From contig DHVK01000049.1 of NCBI GenBank assembly GCA_002412625.1, positions 1 to 38,768 on the forward strand: a stretch of 38,768 nt of DNA, written 5' to 3'. The DNA comes from Cloacimonetes bacterium UBA5210. GTDB taxonomy: Bacteria; Cloacimonadota; Cloacimonadia; Cloacimonadales; Cloacimonadaceae. This document shows, one piece after another, positions 8,296 to 14,967 of the stretch (positions are counted from its first letter, which is position 1; each line of letters starts with the position of its first letter). A model generated the notes under the pieces. It had not been told where the DNA came from. It searched no databases and saw only the letters and a program-made list of their open reading frames with translations. Both the position numbers and the translations under genes were made by a program.

Positions 8296-8853
8296 TTATA
8301 TCTCCTTGGTATGAATCTCTTCACTAATATGCTCCGCCGTTTCCGAATGGACACGGGAAGGGGCATCCTTGATAAAAAACATATCTGTAATCAACAGACA
8401 CACGGCGATGAAGATCGAGCTGTCTGCAATGTTAAAAATGGGAAATCTCTGCATGATAAAATCCGGGAAATCCACATTGATGAAATCAGTCACGCCTCCG
8501 TATAATATGCGGTCGATCAGATTCCCGATGGCTCCGCCCATCACCAGACCAAAGGCTATCACCTGAATGCGATGAGTGCTTTGATATAGCAGATAGAGGA
8601 TGAAGATGAGCGCCAGAACCGTGGTGCCGATAAAAAATATCCTGTTCACCGCGTCGCTGGGGAAGCCAATGCTGAAAGCAGCTCCGGTGTTGGTGACGTG
8701 GGTCAGCATAAAAGTATCGCCGAATAATTTGGAAAGCACGGGCACAGAGTGGTGTAGCTCGATGTTTGAGCGAACAATCAGCTTGGTGATCTGATCTGCC
8801 ACAAGAATAATCATCATGATCAGATAGGCTGGGGCGGTTTTAAGTTTGGTCAT
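8296..8853 (-). CDS. lspA: Lipoprotein signal peptidase (signal peptidase II)
   Basis: The 185-residue inner-membrane aspartic protease cleaves prolipoprotein signal peptides after lipid attachment. Four hydrophobic segments are visible. Family signatures are VADQITKLIV (18-27), NTGAAFSI (55-62), the first catalytic aspartate in GNLIDRI (Asp114) and the second in FNIADSSI (Asp144). A hydrophilic tail of about 25 residues after the last helix is slightly longer than usual. It follows the DksA/TraR-type gene by 7 bp. That pairing of a TraR/DksA zinc-finger gene with lspA is common in bacteria. Confidence 0.97.
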   Translation of the reverse strand: MTKLKTAPAYLIMMIILVADQITKLIVRSNIELHHSVPVLSKLFGDTFMLTHVTNTGAAFSIGFPSDAVNRIFFIGTTVLALIFILYLLYQSTHRIQVIAFGLVMGGAIGNLIDRILYGGVTDFINVDFPDFIMQRFPIFNIADSSIFIAVCLLITDMFFIKDAPSRVHSETAEHISEEIHTKEI

Positions 8854-8860
8854 TTAGTAA

Positions 8861-9262
8861 TTAGCGCCTCTGCTTGCGTTTCTTGGTTTCCATTTTCTCT
8901 TTGCAATCGATACACAAAGTAGCGTAAGGAATAATCTGCAACCGGGCATCCGGGATCAACTCTCCACACATCTCGCATATGCCAAAATTTCCGTCCTGAA
9001 TTCGGCGCATTGCATCATTCAGTAGCCGGATCTTTTCGCGTTCGCTTTCCATCATCATCACAGTGTGTTCCATGTAGTTTGTGTCCGACCCCTGATCTGC
9101 CTGGTGATAGGCATAAGAGGAAAGATCACCGCTGCTTTCACGCGAACCCACACTCTGTTCTCTGTTGATGTTTTCTATATACAGCATGCTTTCTTGAAGT
9201 TCCTTGCGGATCAGATCCTCAAAGAACCGCAGTTTTTCGGGGCTAAGTTTTTCGCCGGCCAT
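8861..9262 (-). CDS. TraR/DksA family zinc-finger protein
   Basis: This 133-residue protein has a helical, coiled-coil-like N-terminal half and a C-terminal four-cysteine zinc finger (CEMCG, Cys96 and Cys99; CIDC, Cys117 and Cys120), the layout of DksA/TraR proteins that act in the secondary channel of RNA polymerase. The coiled-coil tip reads ADQGSD, not the DxxDxA of classical DksA, so it is safer to call it a DksA/TraR relative than a true ppGpp co-factor. The start follows AGGAG. It is the first gene of a five-gene operon running to 5710. Confidence 0.9.
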   Translation of the reverse strand: MAGEKLSPEKLRFFEDLIRKELQESMLYIENINREQSVGSRESSGDLSSYAYHQADQGSDTNYMEHTVMMMESEREKIRLLNDAMRRIQDGNFGICEMCGELIPDARLQIIPYATLCIDCKEKMETKKRKQRR

Positions 9263-9309
9263 AATATCTCCTAATCTGGACTCTCAATTTACTCAACATC
9301 TCATCTAAT

Positions 9310-9349
9310 AAAAAGGGCAGCTTGTGTCAATAAAAATATCAAAGCTGCC
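9310..9349 (-). terminator. Intrinsic terminator of the tdk-yggT-divIVA-punA operon
   Basis: GGCAGCTT (9316-9323) pairs with AAGCTGCC (9342-9349). On the minus strand the stem is followed by CTTTTTATT. The upstream arm lies inside the last codons of punA. The loop contains TTGACA (minus strand), which might double as the -35 of the dksA-like operon, but the matching -10 is poor. Confidence 0.65.
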
Positions 9350-10145
9350 GGATAAACTCACTGATTATCTGTTTTAGGTGTCCCGAAGCGATCCCCGCAT
9401 TGTGGCGGATTTCTTCCTGAGAATGCGCTTCACTGTGGAACAGATTGCTATAGTTTGTCACTATCGAATATGCCAAAACTCGCATTCCCGCATGCCGTGC
9501 TGCGATCACTTCCGGGACTGTGGACATGCCCACCACATCCGCCCCGATCAATGCAAAAGCAGAGCACTCGGCTTTGGTTTCCAGGCTGGGGCCGGATACT
9601 GCCAGATACACTCCCTTGGCTGTAGTGATGTCTTGGGACTGGGCGATGGTATCGCACATGTCACGGTACCTGGGGTCATAAAGCTCATTCATGGAAGGAA
9701 ATCTTTCGCCCAAAGCATCGTCATTTGCGCCCACCAGGGGGTTGATCCCCATAAAGTTTATGTGGTCTGTGATCTGCACTATCGTTCCGGGGGGCATTTC
9801 CTTGCGCAAGCTTCCCGCGGCGTTTGTAACGATCAGGGTCTTGATGCCCATTGCCGCGATCACCCTGGTGGGGAAGATCACCTGTTGCATGGAGTGTCCT
9901 TCATAATAGTGGAATCTTCCCTGCAAGAAGAGGATCGTCTCGCCCTGGATATCGGCAAGGATCAGGTTCCCTTTGTGGGAGGGGGCAGTGCTCTGCGCGA
10001 AGCCGGGGATTTCTGAGTAAGGGATGGTGGTGATGACGTCAAAAGCTTCCGCCATGTCACTCAGGCCTGTGCCCAGGATGATTGCCGCTTTGGGGTTACG
10101 GGGCAGTCGAGCTTTCAGCCAGGCGGCTGTTTCATTGTAGTTCAT
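9339..10145 (-). CDS. punA: Purine nucleoside phosphorylase (trimeric, PNP family 2)
   Basis: The 268-residue enzyme cleaves purine nucleosides with phosphate to free base and ribose 1-phosphate. Motifs of the trimeric PNP class are all present: phosphate loop GTGLSD (25-30), His57 in PSHKGN, GRFHYYEGH (76-84), VTNAAGSL (106-113), the base-site glutamate in GPSLETKAE (Glu189), and GMSTVPEVIAARH (206-218). Asn231 in VTNYSNL corresponds to the base-binding asparagine. It overlaps the DivIVA-like gene by 4 bp (ATGA) and is the last gene of the tdk operon. With tdk it forms a nucleoside salvage pair. Confidence 0.95.
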   Translation of the reverse strand: MNYNETAAWLKARLPRNPKAAIILGTGLSDMAEAFDVITTIPYSEIPGFAQSTAPSHKGNLILADIQGETILFLQGRFHYYEGHSMQQVIFPTRVIAAMGIKTLIVTNAAGSLRKEMPPGTIVQITDHINFMGINPLVGANDDALGERFPSMNELYDPRYRDMCDTIAQSQDITTAKGVYLAVSGPSLETKAECSAFALIGADVVGMSTVPEVIAARHAGMRVLAYSIVTNYSNLFHSEAHSQEEIRHNAGIASGHLKQIISEFIRQL

Positions 10146-10711
10146 TTTGCCTCTCTTGTCTGCGGTTTCGGTACGATATCTTCTTTAATCTGCTTGAACT
10201 CACCATCCATTGGGTGTTCGATATCCTTGCTGAGCAGGGGGTCTTTGCTGATGCGATCCTGAAAGCTTTGCAGCTCCACCCGGAATTGCATCAGAAACTG
10301 GCGTTTTTGCTCTTTCATCGAAAGATATTGATGCTCCAAAACACCCAGATGTTGCTTGGCTTCGTTGATTGCGCGTTTTGCTTTCAGTTCCGCTTCGTGG
10401 ATGATGTTTTCTGCTTCTTTGCGGGCATTGGCAATGATATCGGCTTTGGTTTTTTCGGCGAAGACCAAGGTCCGGCTAATCAATTCTTCTCTGCGTTTCA
10501 GGTCTTCCACCGCCGAGTTAGCGGATTCGGCTTCTTGCTTCACGTCATATTGCTTCTGTTCCTGACGAACCAGTTCCCGTTCCTGTTTTTTCAGAAGTTC
10601 GTCCATTTCGGTAGCCAATTGCTCCAAAAAAGCGCGCACCTCTTTCTTGTTGTAGCCGAACATTTGTCCGGAAAACTCCTGATGTCTGATGTCCAAAGGG
10701 AATAGGGGCAT
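10142..10711 (-). CDS. DivIVA domain-containing protein
   Basis: The 189-residue protein opens with a DivIVA-type N-terminal segment (LDIRHQEFSGQMFGYNKKEV) and continues as a long charged coiled coil (about residues 35-150) ending in a proline/lysine-rich tail. DivIVA-family proteins bind curved membrane and organise pole or septum proteins. In bacteria outside the Firmicutes and Actinobacteria their exact job is poorly known. Located 14 bp after the YggT gene and overlapping punA by 4 bp. DivIVA and YggT genes are often neighbours near division genes, which supports the assignment. Confidence 0.88.
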   Translation of the reverse strand: MPLFPLDIRHQEFSGQMFGYNKKEVRAFLEQLATEMDELLKKQERELVRQEQKQYDVKQEAESANSAVEDLKRREELISRTLVFAEKTKADIIANARKEAENIIHEAELKAKRAINEAKQHLGVLEHQYLSMKEQKRQFLMQFRVELQSFQDRISKDPLLSKDIEHPMDGEFKQIKEDIVPKPQTREAK

Positions 10712-10725
10712 TTAGTTTCCTCCCG

Positions 10726-10989
10726 CTAAAATAAGCTGGTCAATATCCTTTGCAGGATGTTTAAGAGAAGATAAGCCACAATCGGGGAAAAATCAAGCCC
10801 CATATTGGGCATCATTCTGCGTATAGGGCCCAGCACGGGCTCCGTCATAGAATACAAAAATCTAAAGATCGGGTTCGAAGGATCCTGGATTACCCAGCTT
10901 GCGATTACTCTGCCAAAGATGATCAGGTTATAAATCGAGATAATGCGGATCACCAGCAGGATCATTAGTCCGGAGGATGACATCGGCAT
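10726..10989 (-). CDS. YggT family membrane protein
   Basis: The 87-residue protein has two membrane segments (about residues 6-30 and 64-84) separated by the conserved YggT loop FGRVIASWV...NPIFRFLYSMTEPVLGPIRR, where the NPI...TEPvL.PIR pattern is diagnostic of the family (Ycf19/YggT). The start is taken at the ATG at 10989, which shares its A with the tdk stop (TGATG) and has GAGGTG about 10 bp upstream inside tdk. A TTG three bases earlier is possible but less likely. Function of the family is unsettled; links to division and osmotic tolerance have been suggested. Confidence 0.9.
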   Translation of the reverse strand: MPMSSSGLMILLVIRIISIYNLIIFGRVIASWVIQDPSNPIFRFLYSMTEPVLGPIRRMMPNMGLDFSPIVAYLLLNILQRILTSLF

Positions 10990-11549
10990 CAATCCAGCAC
11001 CTCATGACAATTGCGGCACCGCGCTTCATAGGCGTCCGTCGAACCTACTAATATCTGGTGTCCGTCGTGCACGGTTCTCTGCGTCCGGTTAGCCGGATTG
11101 CCGCATTTCAGGCAGATCGCCAAGTTCTTGGTTACATACTCCGCCACTGCCAGCAACTGGGGCATGCTGCCAAAGGGAGCGCCCTTATAGTCCTGATCCA
11201 AGCCGGCCACAATCACGCGATATCCCTGATCTGCCAGATCGTTGCAGATTCCCACGATGGATTCGTCGAAGAACTGCGCTTCATCGATGGCGACTATCTG
11301 GGTGTCATCCTGTAAATAGGGATAGATCTCGGAAACTTCGTTGATCGGAATGGACGGGGCCTGCATATTGGAATGGGACACGATGTTATTTGCATCATAG
11401 CGATCATCAATCGCCGGTTTGAAAACTAAGACCTTCTGCTTGGCATATTCAGCCCGGCGGATTCTGCGGATCAGTTCTTCGGTCTTACCGCTGAACATAC
11501 TACCGCAGATGACTTCGATCCAGCCTGTCTTATGGTTTATTATATTCAC
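10989..11549 (-). CDS. tdk: Thymidine kinase
   Basis: The 186-residue type II thymidine kinase phosphorylates thymidine for salvage. It has the P-loop GSMFSGKT (16-23), the general-base region IDEAQFF with Glu90, the lasso region with GSTDAYEARC, and a structural zinc site of two CxxC pairs (Cys146, Cys149, Cys178, Cys181). The start codon is GTG at 11549, preceded by GAGGAG with 7-bp spacing. First gene of an operon with YggT, DivIVA-like and punA, after the iorB terminator. Confidence 0.97.
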   Translation of the reverse strand: MNIINHKTGWIEVICGSMFSGKTEELIRRIRRAEYAKQKVLVFKPAIDDRYDANNIVSHSNMQAPSIPINEVSEIYPYLQDDTQIVAIDEAQFFDESIVGICNDLADQGYRVIVAGLDQDYKGAPFGSMPQLLAVAEYVTKNLAICLKCGNPANRTQRTVHDGHQILVGSTDAYEARCRNCHEVLD

Positions 11550-11621
11550 AAATTTCTCCTCAGGGCATTTACCCGATTATCCCAAGCTCTCAGTGAGGGG
11601 ATTTTTGTCAATCGCTTTGTG

Positions 11622-11656
11622 CGCAAAAATGCCCGCAGAGCTGCTTTTCTGCGGGC
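11622..11656 (-). terminator. Intrinsic terminator of iorA-iorB
   Basis: GCCCGCAGA (11631-11639) and TCTGCGGGC (11648-11656) make a perfect 9-bp stem with an 8-nt loop. On the minus strand it is followed by ATTTTTGCGC. It lies 18 bp after the iorB stop. Confidence 0.75.
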
Positions 11657-11674
11657 AAGCTGTCTTTGTATCGT

Positions 11675-12244
11675 TTAGCTGAGGGCAATCCCAGCCTGCA
11701 ACGCTCTCAGGTTTGCTTCCACCACCGCTTCACCTTTGCTGGTGAAGATGGCTTTGATGCTGGCTTCAATCTCATCCGCGCTAAAGCCCAGGTGTTTGAT
11801 GGCGGCTCCCAAAACGACGATGTTCATCGCTCTGCTTGCCTTCAAATCCTTGGCAATTTGATCCGCGTCAAAGAGCAGGTGCTTTTCGGCTTTGCGGATC
11901 TGGCTATACACTGCCTCGGGCTCCGGGTAATTGGGGATATTCACAAAAGGCTTGGAATTTGTGATAATCCAGCCGTCTGCTGCCAGATAGGGCAGATAAC
12001 GCAGCGCTTCCATCGGTTCCACGGAGAGAATCATGTCCGCGTCGCCCATGGTGATCAGATCGCTGTGAATCTCTTTGTCCGAGAGCCGCAAGTGGCTCTG
12101 GACGTCGCCGCCACGTTGGCTCATGCCGTGAACTTCTGCTTGTTTCAGCTGCCAGCCTCTCTTCAAGGCCGCGTGTCCCAAAATCGTGGCTATGGTCAGG
12201 ATGCCCTGTCCGCCTACTCCGGCAAGAATTATATCTTTCTTCAT
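11675..12244 (-). CDS. iorB: Indolepyruvate oxidoreductase, beta subunit
   Basis: The 189-residue gamma-type pyruvate-ferredoxin oxidoreductase subunit partners IorA in oxidative decarboxylation of aryl 2-oxoacids (from Trp, Phe, Tyr) to acyl-CoA. Signatures are the glycine-rich GVGGQGILTIATIL (9-22), EVHGMSQRGGDVQSHLR (37-53) and a conserved EPMEALRYLPYL. It begins one base after the iorA stop, so the two are translationally linked. Length is normal. Amino-acid fermentation is the expected context. Confidence 0.94.
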   Translation of the reverse strand: MKKDIILAGVGGQGILTIATILGHAALKRGWQLKQAEVHGMSQRGGDVQSHLRLSDKEIHSDLITMGDADMILSVEPMEALRYLPYLAADGWIITNSKPFVNIPNYPEPEAVYSQIRKAEKHLLFDADQIAKDLKASRAMNIVVLGAAIKHLGFSADEIEASIKAIFTSKGEAVVEANLRALQAGIALS

Positions 12245-12245
12245 C

Positions 12246-13847
12246 TTAGGCCTCCCGTTTGAACTTTTTCTTGAGCGTTTGCACGCATTCGCGGCGAGGT
12301 ATCACTACCGATACGCCTTCGTAGGCAATTTCTTCTTTGTAGATCTGGGTCATTTCCGCATGATTTTTCACAAAGGGGAAGAAGGTGCGGATGTGCTCTT
12401 TCTCCACGCCGAGTCCCAGGCAGATTTCTTCCAAACGGCCAAAGGCGGTATAATCCTGCCCCCCGGTCATGCCGGTGGTGCTGTTGTCCAGAATGACGAC
12501 CACGATGTTGGTTTTGTCGTAGATGCAATCCATCAAGCCGGTCATTCCGCTATGCGCGAAAGTGCTGTCTCCGATCACCGCAATCGCGGGGAACAATCCG
12601 CTATCCGCAGCGCCCTTTGCCATGGTGATGGATGCGCCCATATCCACGCAGGAATTGATCGCGTTGTAAGGTGGCATGAAGCCCAGAGTGTAACAGCCGA
12701 TATCGCTGAAGACATGACCTCTGCCATACTCTTTGATGGCTTCGTTGAGCGCGATATAACTATCGATATGCGGGCAACCGACGCAGAGTGCCGGGGGACG
12801 ACCCACCACGATATCCGGGATCTCCGTCCCAAATTTGGCGGGCATACCCAAGGCAACGGCTACTTTGTTTGGGTTCAATTCACCATCGCGGTCCAGAGTG
12901 CCGTCCAGTCTGCCATGCATCGGTTTGATGCCGTTGAAGCCGGGGCCTTTGCACAGCTCTTCCAAAACCGGCATGCCTTCTTCAAAGAAGTACAGGCTGT
13001 CACATTTGTTATAAAGCTCGTGAATCTTGCCCATGGGTGGCGGATATTGGCATACTTTGATCATGGGATAGGGGATCGGGCTATCACCATATACTTCCCG
13101 CAGATAGTTGTAAGCCAAGCCGGTGGTGATGATTCCCTTGCTATAGTCCGTGGCTTCCAGATGAAACTCGTTGAATGGCGAATTGGTGGATTCTTCTACA
13201 TAATTTTCCTGCATGGCGATCAGGTTCTTGTACTTTCTGCGTGCCACAGCCGGGAGAAGCATGAATTGGAACAGATCTTCGGGTTTGTTCAGCTTGTTCT
13301 GCTCCAGCCTTGCTCTGCGCGTAACTCCGCTTCTGGAGTGGGAGAGGCGCGTGGTCAGGCGGATCATCACCGGGATGTGATACTTCTCCGATAGCTCGAA
13401 ACCATAAAAGGCCATGTCGTAGCATTCCTGCTGATTGGAGGGTTCCAGAACCGGGATCATGGCGAAATGCCCGTAGAAGCGCGAATCCTGCTCGTTTTGA
13501 GAGGAGTGCATGGAGGGATCATCTGCCACGGTGATCAGCAAACCACCGTGTGCCCCGGTCAGGGCGGAATTCATGAAGGGATCAGCCGCCACATTCAAGC
13601 CCACGTGTTTCATTGTGACCATGGCGCGTTTGCCGGCATAGCTCATACCCAAAGCCGATTCCATGGCGGTTTTTTCGTTTGAAGACCAGGTGCGATGCAC
13701 ATTGTCCGTGATTGCCTGTTTGGACCTTTGAACGAATTCAATGATCTCGGTGGAGGGAGTGCCGGGGTAGCCGTAGAAACCGGAGATTCCGGCATCCAGA
13801 GCGCCTTGTGCAAGGGCTTCATCGCCCAGTAGCATTAGTTTTTCCAC
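12246..13847 (-). CDS. iorA: Indolepyruvate oxidoreductase, alpha subunit (short form)
   Basis: The 533-residue thiamin-diphosphate enzyme subunit oxidises indolepyruvate and related aryl 2-oxoacids with CoA. Residues 20-180 are the pyrimidine-binding domain (FYGYPGTPSTEI at 24-35). CVGCPH (355-360) precedes the pyrophosphate-binding domain, whose ThDP motif begins GDSTF (426-430) and closes at DNSTTGMTGGQ (454-464). The classical archaeal enzyme continues into a two-cluster ferredoxin domain with CxxCxxC motifs. This one ends shortly after RRECVQTLKKK, so that domain is absent and an external electron acceptor or short-form subtype is implied. The start codon is GTG with AAGGAG 7 bp upstream. 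Confidence 0.94.
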   Translation of the reverse strand: MEKLMLLGDEALAQGALDAGISGFYGYPGTPSTEIIEFVQRSKQAITDNVHRTWSSNEKTAMESALGMSYAGKRAMVTMKHVGLNVAADPFMNSALTGAHGGLLITVADDPSMHSSQNEQDSRFYGHFAMIPVLEPSNQQECYDMAFYGFELSEKYHIPVMIRLTTRLSHSRSGVTRRARLEQNKLNKPEDLFQFMLLPAVARRKYKNLIAMQENYVEESTNSPFNEFHLEATDYSKGIITTGLAYNYLREVYGDSPIPYPMIKVCQYPPPMGKIHELYNKCDSLYFFEEGMPVLEELCKGPGFNGIKPMHGRLDGTLDRDGELNPNKVAVALGMPAKFGTEIPDIVVGRPPALCVGCPHIDSYIALNEAIKEYGRGHVFSDIGCYTLGFMPPYNAINSCVDMGASITMAKGAADSGLFPAIAVIGDSTFAHSGMTGLMDCIYDKTNIVVVILDNSTTGMTGGQDYTAFGRLEEICLGLGVEKEHIRTFFPFVKNHAEMTQIYKEEIAYEGVSVVIPRRECVQTLKKKFKREA

Positions 13848-14967
13848 AAAGGGACTCCTTTATTCTTTATTTTTGTTTGTCATAAACGAGTTAGATCTGC
13901 CAGTGAAAGATCTCCGGCATGGCGCGAAATGCTTTTTCCTAAAAGCATCAAGCTCAGTTTTCCACTCTGCGGAGTTTGCCCCTATTCGTCAAGAATTTTA
14001 TCCATTTGCATATCGAAGAGCTTTCTGTATGCTTTTCCGGGTCAGTGCTAAGATCTCGTTTCGGGAGAAGCGAGATCCTGTGCAAGAAGAAATGTAACTG
14101 ACAGAAATTGGATAAAATCACACATCGCTCATTCTACTTTAACCCGGTTTGTGCAATTGGAGTTTTCATGAAAGCTTATAGGATTCGACACGTCCTCGTG
14201 TCGATAATGTAACACCGTATCGTAAATAAGTGCAGACGGGGACGTTTCAGACTGTTGACAAAGCCCATAATCACAATATTCAAACATCTGCGTCATTGAT
14301 TGCTGAATCCCGTAGGGATGGCAATATTGATAGATAATGCATTGATATATATATTAAATAGAGTCCTGCAGGGACGGCATAACATCTTTTTGTTTGGTCA
14401 GTTTAGAATATGTCGTCCCCACAGGACTCGAATCAGTTTTATGTTAAGATAAAGTCTATCTAAAAAACCGTCCCGCTGGGACTTAACTCATGATAGAAAT
14501 GTTGCGTTTCATAAATGAATCCAATATTTTGAGAGCTTAGGATTATCTTCATATCGTAATGTAAGCAAAATCCACGGACTTTGTCAACAGCCTGCGTCCC
14601 GCTGAGACTCAACACAGGATTCCAAGCCACCCATTAAATATTCCGAAAGTGATAGATACAATAGGTGGTTTGAACTCCCGTGCATGAATTGGGTTTAAAT
14701 ATTGCTACTCTGACTCTCAACAGATATGCTTTAGATATATTTATCTTGGGATCAAGGCCATATCAAGCTGTGTGCGTAGCATAATAGCGGCATAAAATCA
14801 GCACAAGACCAGTTTAACGGATCAAGGCTTTTTGCGGCATCCCGGTCTCGGTTTCTCCCTGAGCACCCCATACAAGTGATGTTTAGCAAATCCTAATATG
14901 ATCCTAATCAAAACCTTACACAAGGACTGTATAAATATATAGTAAAAGAATACCTTGGGAGATACAC
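13848..14967. repeat. Gene-free island rich in inverted repeats
   Basis: No supported gene lies in these 1,120 bases. They hold many dyads. A hairpin with an 11-bp stem and GGGA loop lies at 14052-14077, framed by a 10-bp inverted pair (13995-14004 and 14109-14118). CGACACG-tcct-CGTGTCG lies at 14186-14203. Five short units of the GTCCCGYRGGGAC type lie near 14308, 14363, 14413, 14469 and 14595. A perfect 12-bp inverted pair CTGTTGACAAAG / CTTTGTCAACAG lies at 14252-14263 and 14579-14590. Two of the short units (14361-14381 and 14409-14429) pair over 21 positions as one hairpin. The make-up suggests accumulated miniature repeat elements. The last 120 bases should carry the promoter of the next gene, but I cannot point to it. 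Confidence 0.6.
14138..14160 (+). repeat. Left copy of flanking direct repeat
   Basis: TTTAACCCGGTTTGTGCAATTGG recurs almost exactly at 17352-17374 in the same orientation, including the 14-nt core ACCCGGTTTGTGCA. The two copies bracket the PHP-glycosyltransferase gene and most of the repeat island, about 3.2 kb apart. Confidence 0.55.

Noticed and set aside
12186..13394. 402-codon plus-strand frame opposite iorA/iorB
   Set aside because: It is the antisense shadow of strongly recognisable IorA and IorB; its translation has no family features.
13873..14097. 74-codon plus-strand frame in the repeat island
   Set aside because: Composition is that of noncoding DNA, it runs through a hairpin, and there is no good start signal.
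14281..14610. Repeated GTCCC units considered as a CRISPR array
   Set aside because: The units are short, occur in both orientations and have irregular spacing with no conserved full-length repeat; no cas genes are present.
14660..14720. tRNA-like phrase GGTTTGAACTCCCG in the gene-free island
   Set aside because: No cloverleaf, acceptor stem or anticodon arm can be built around it.
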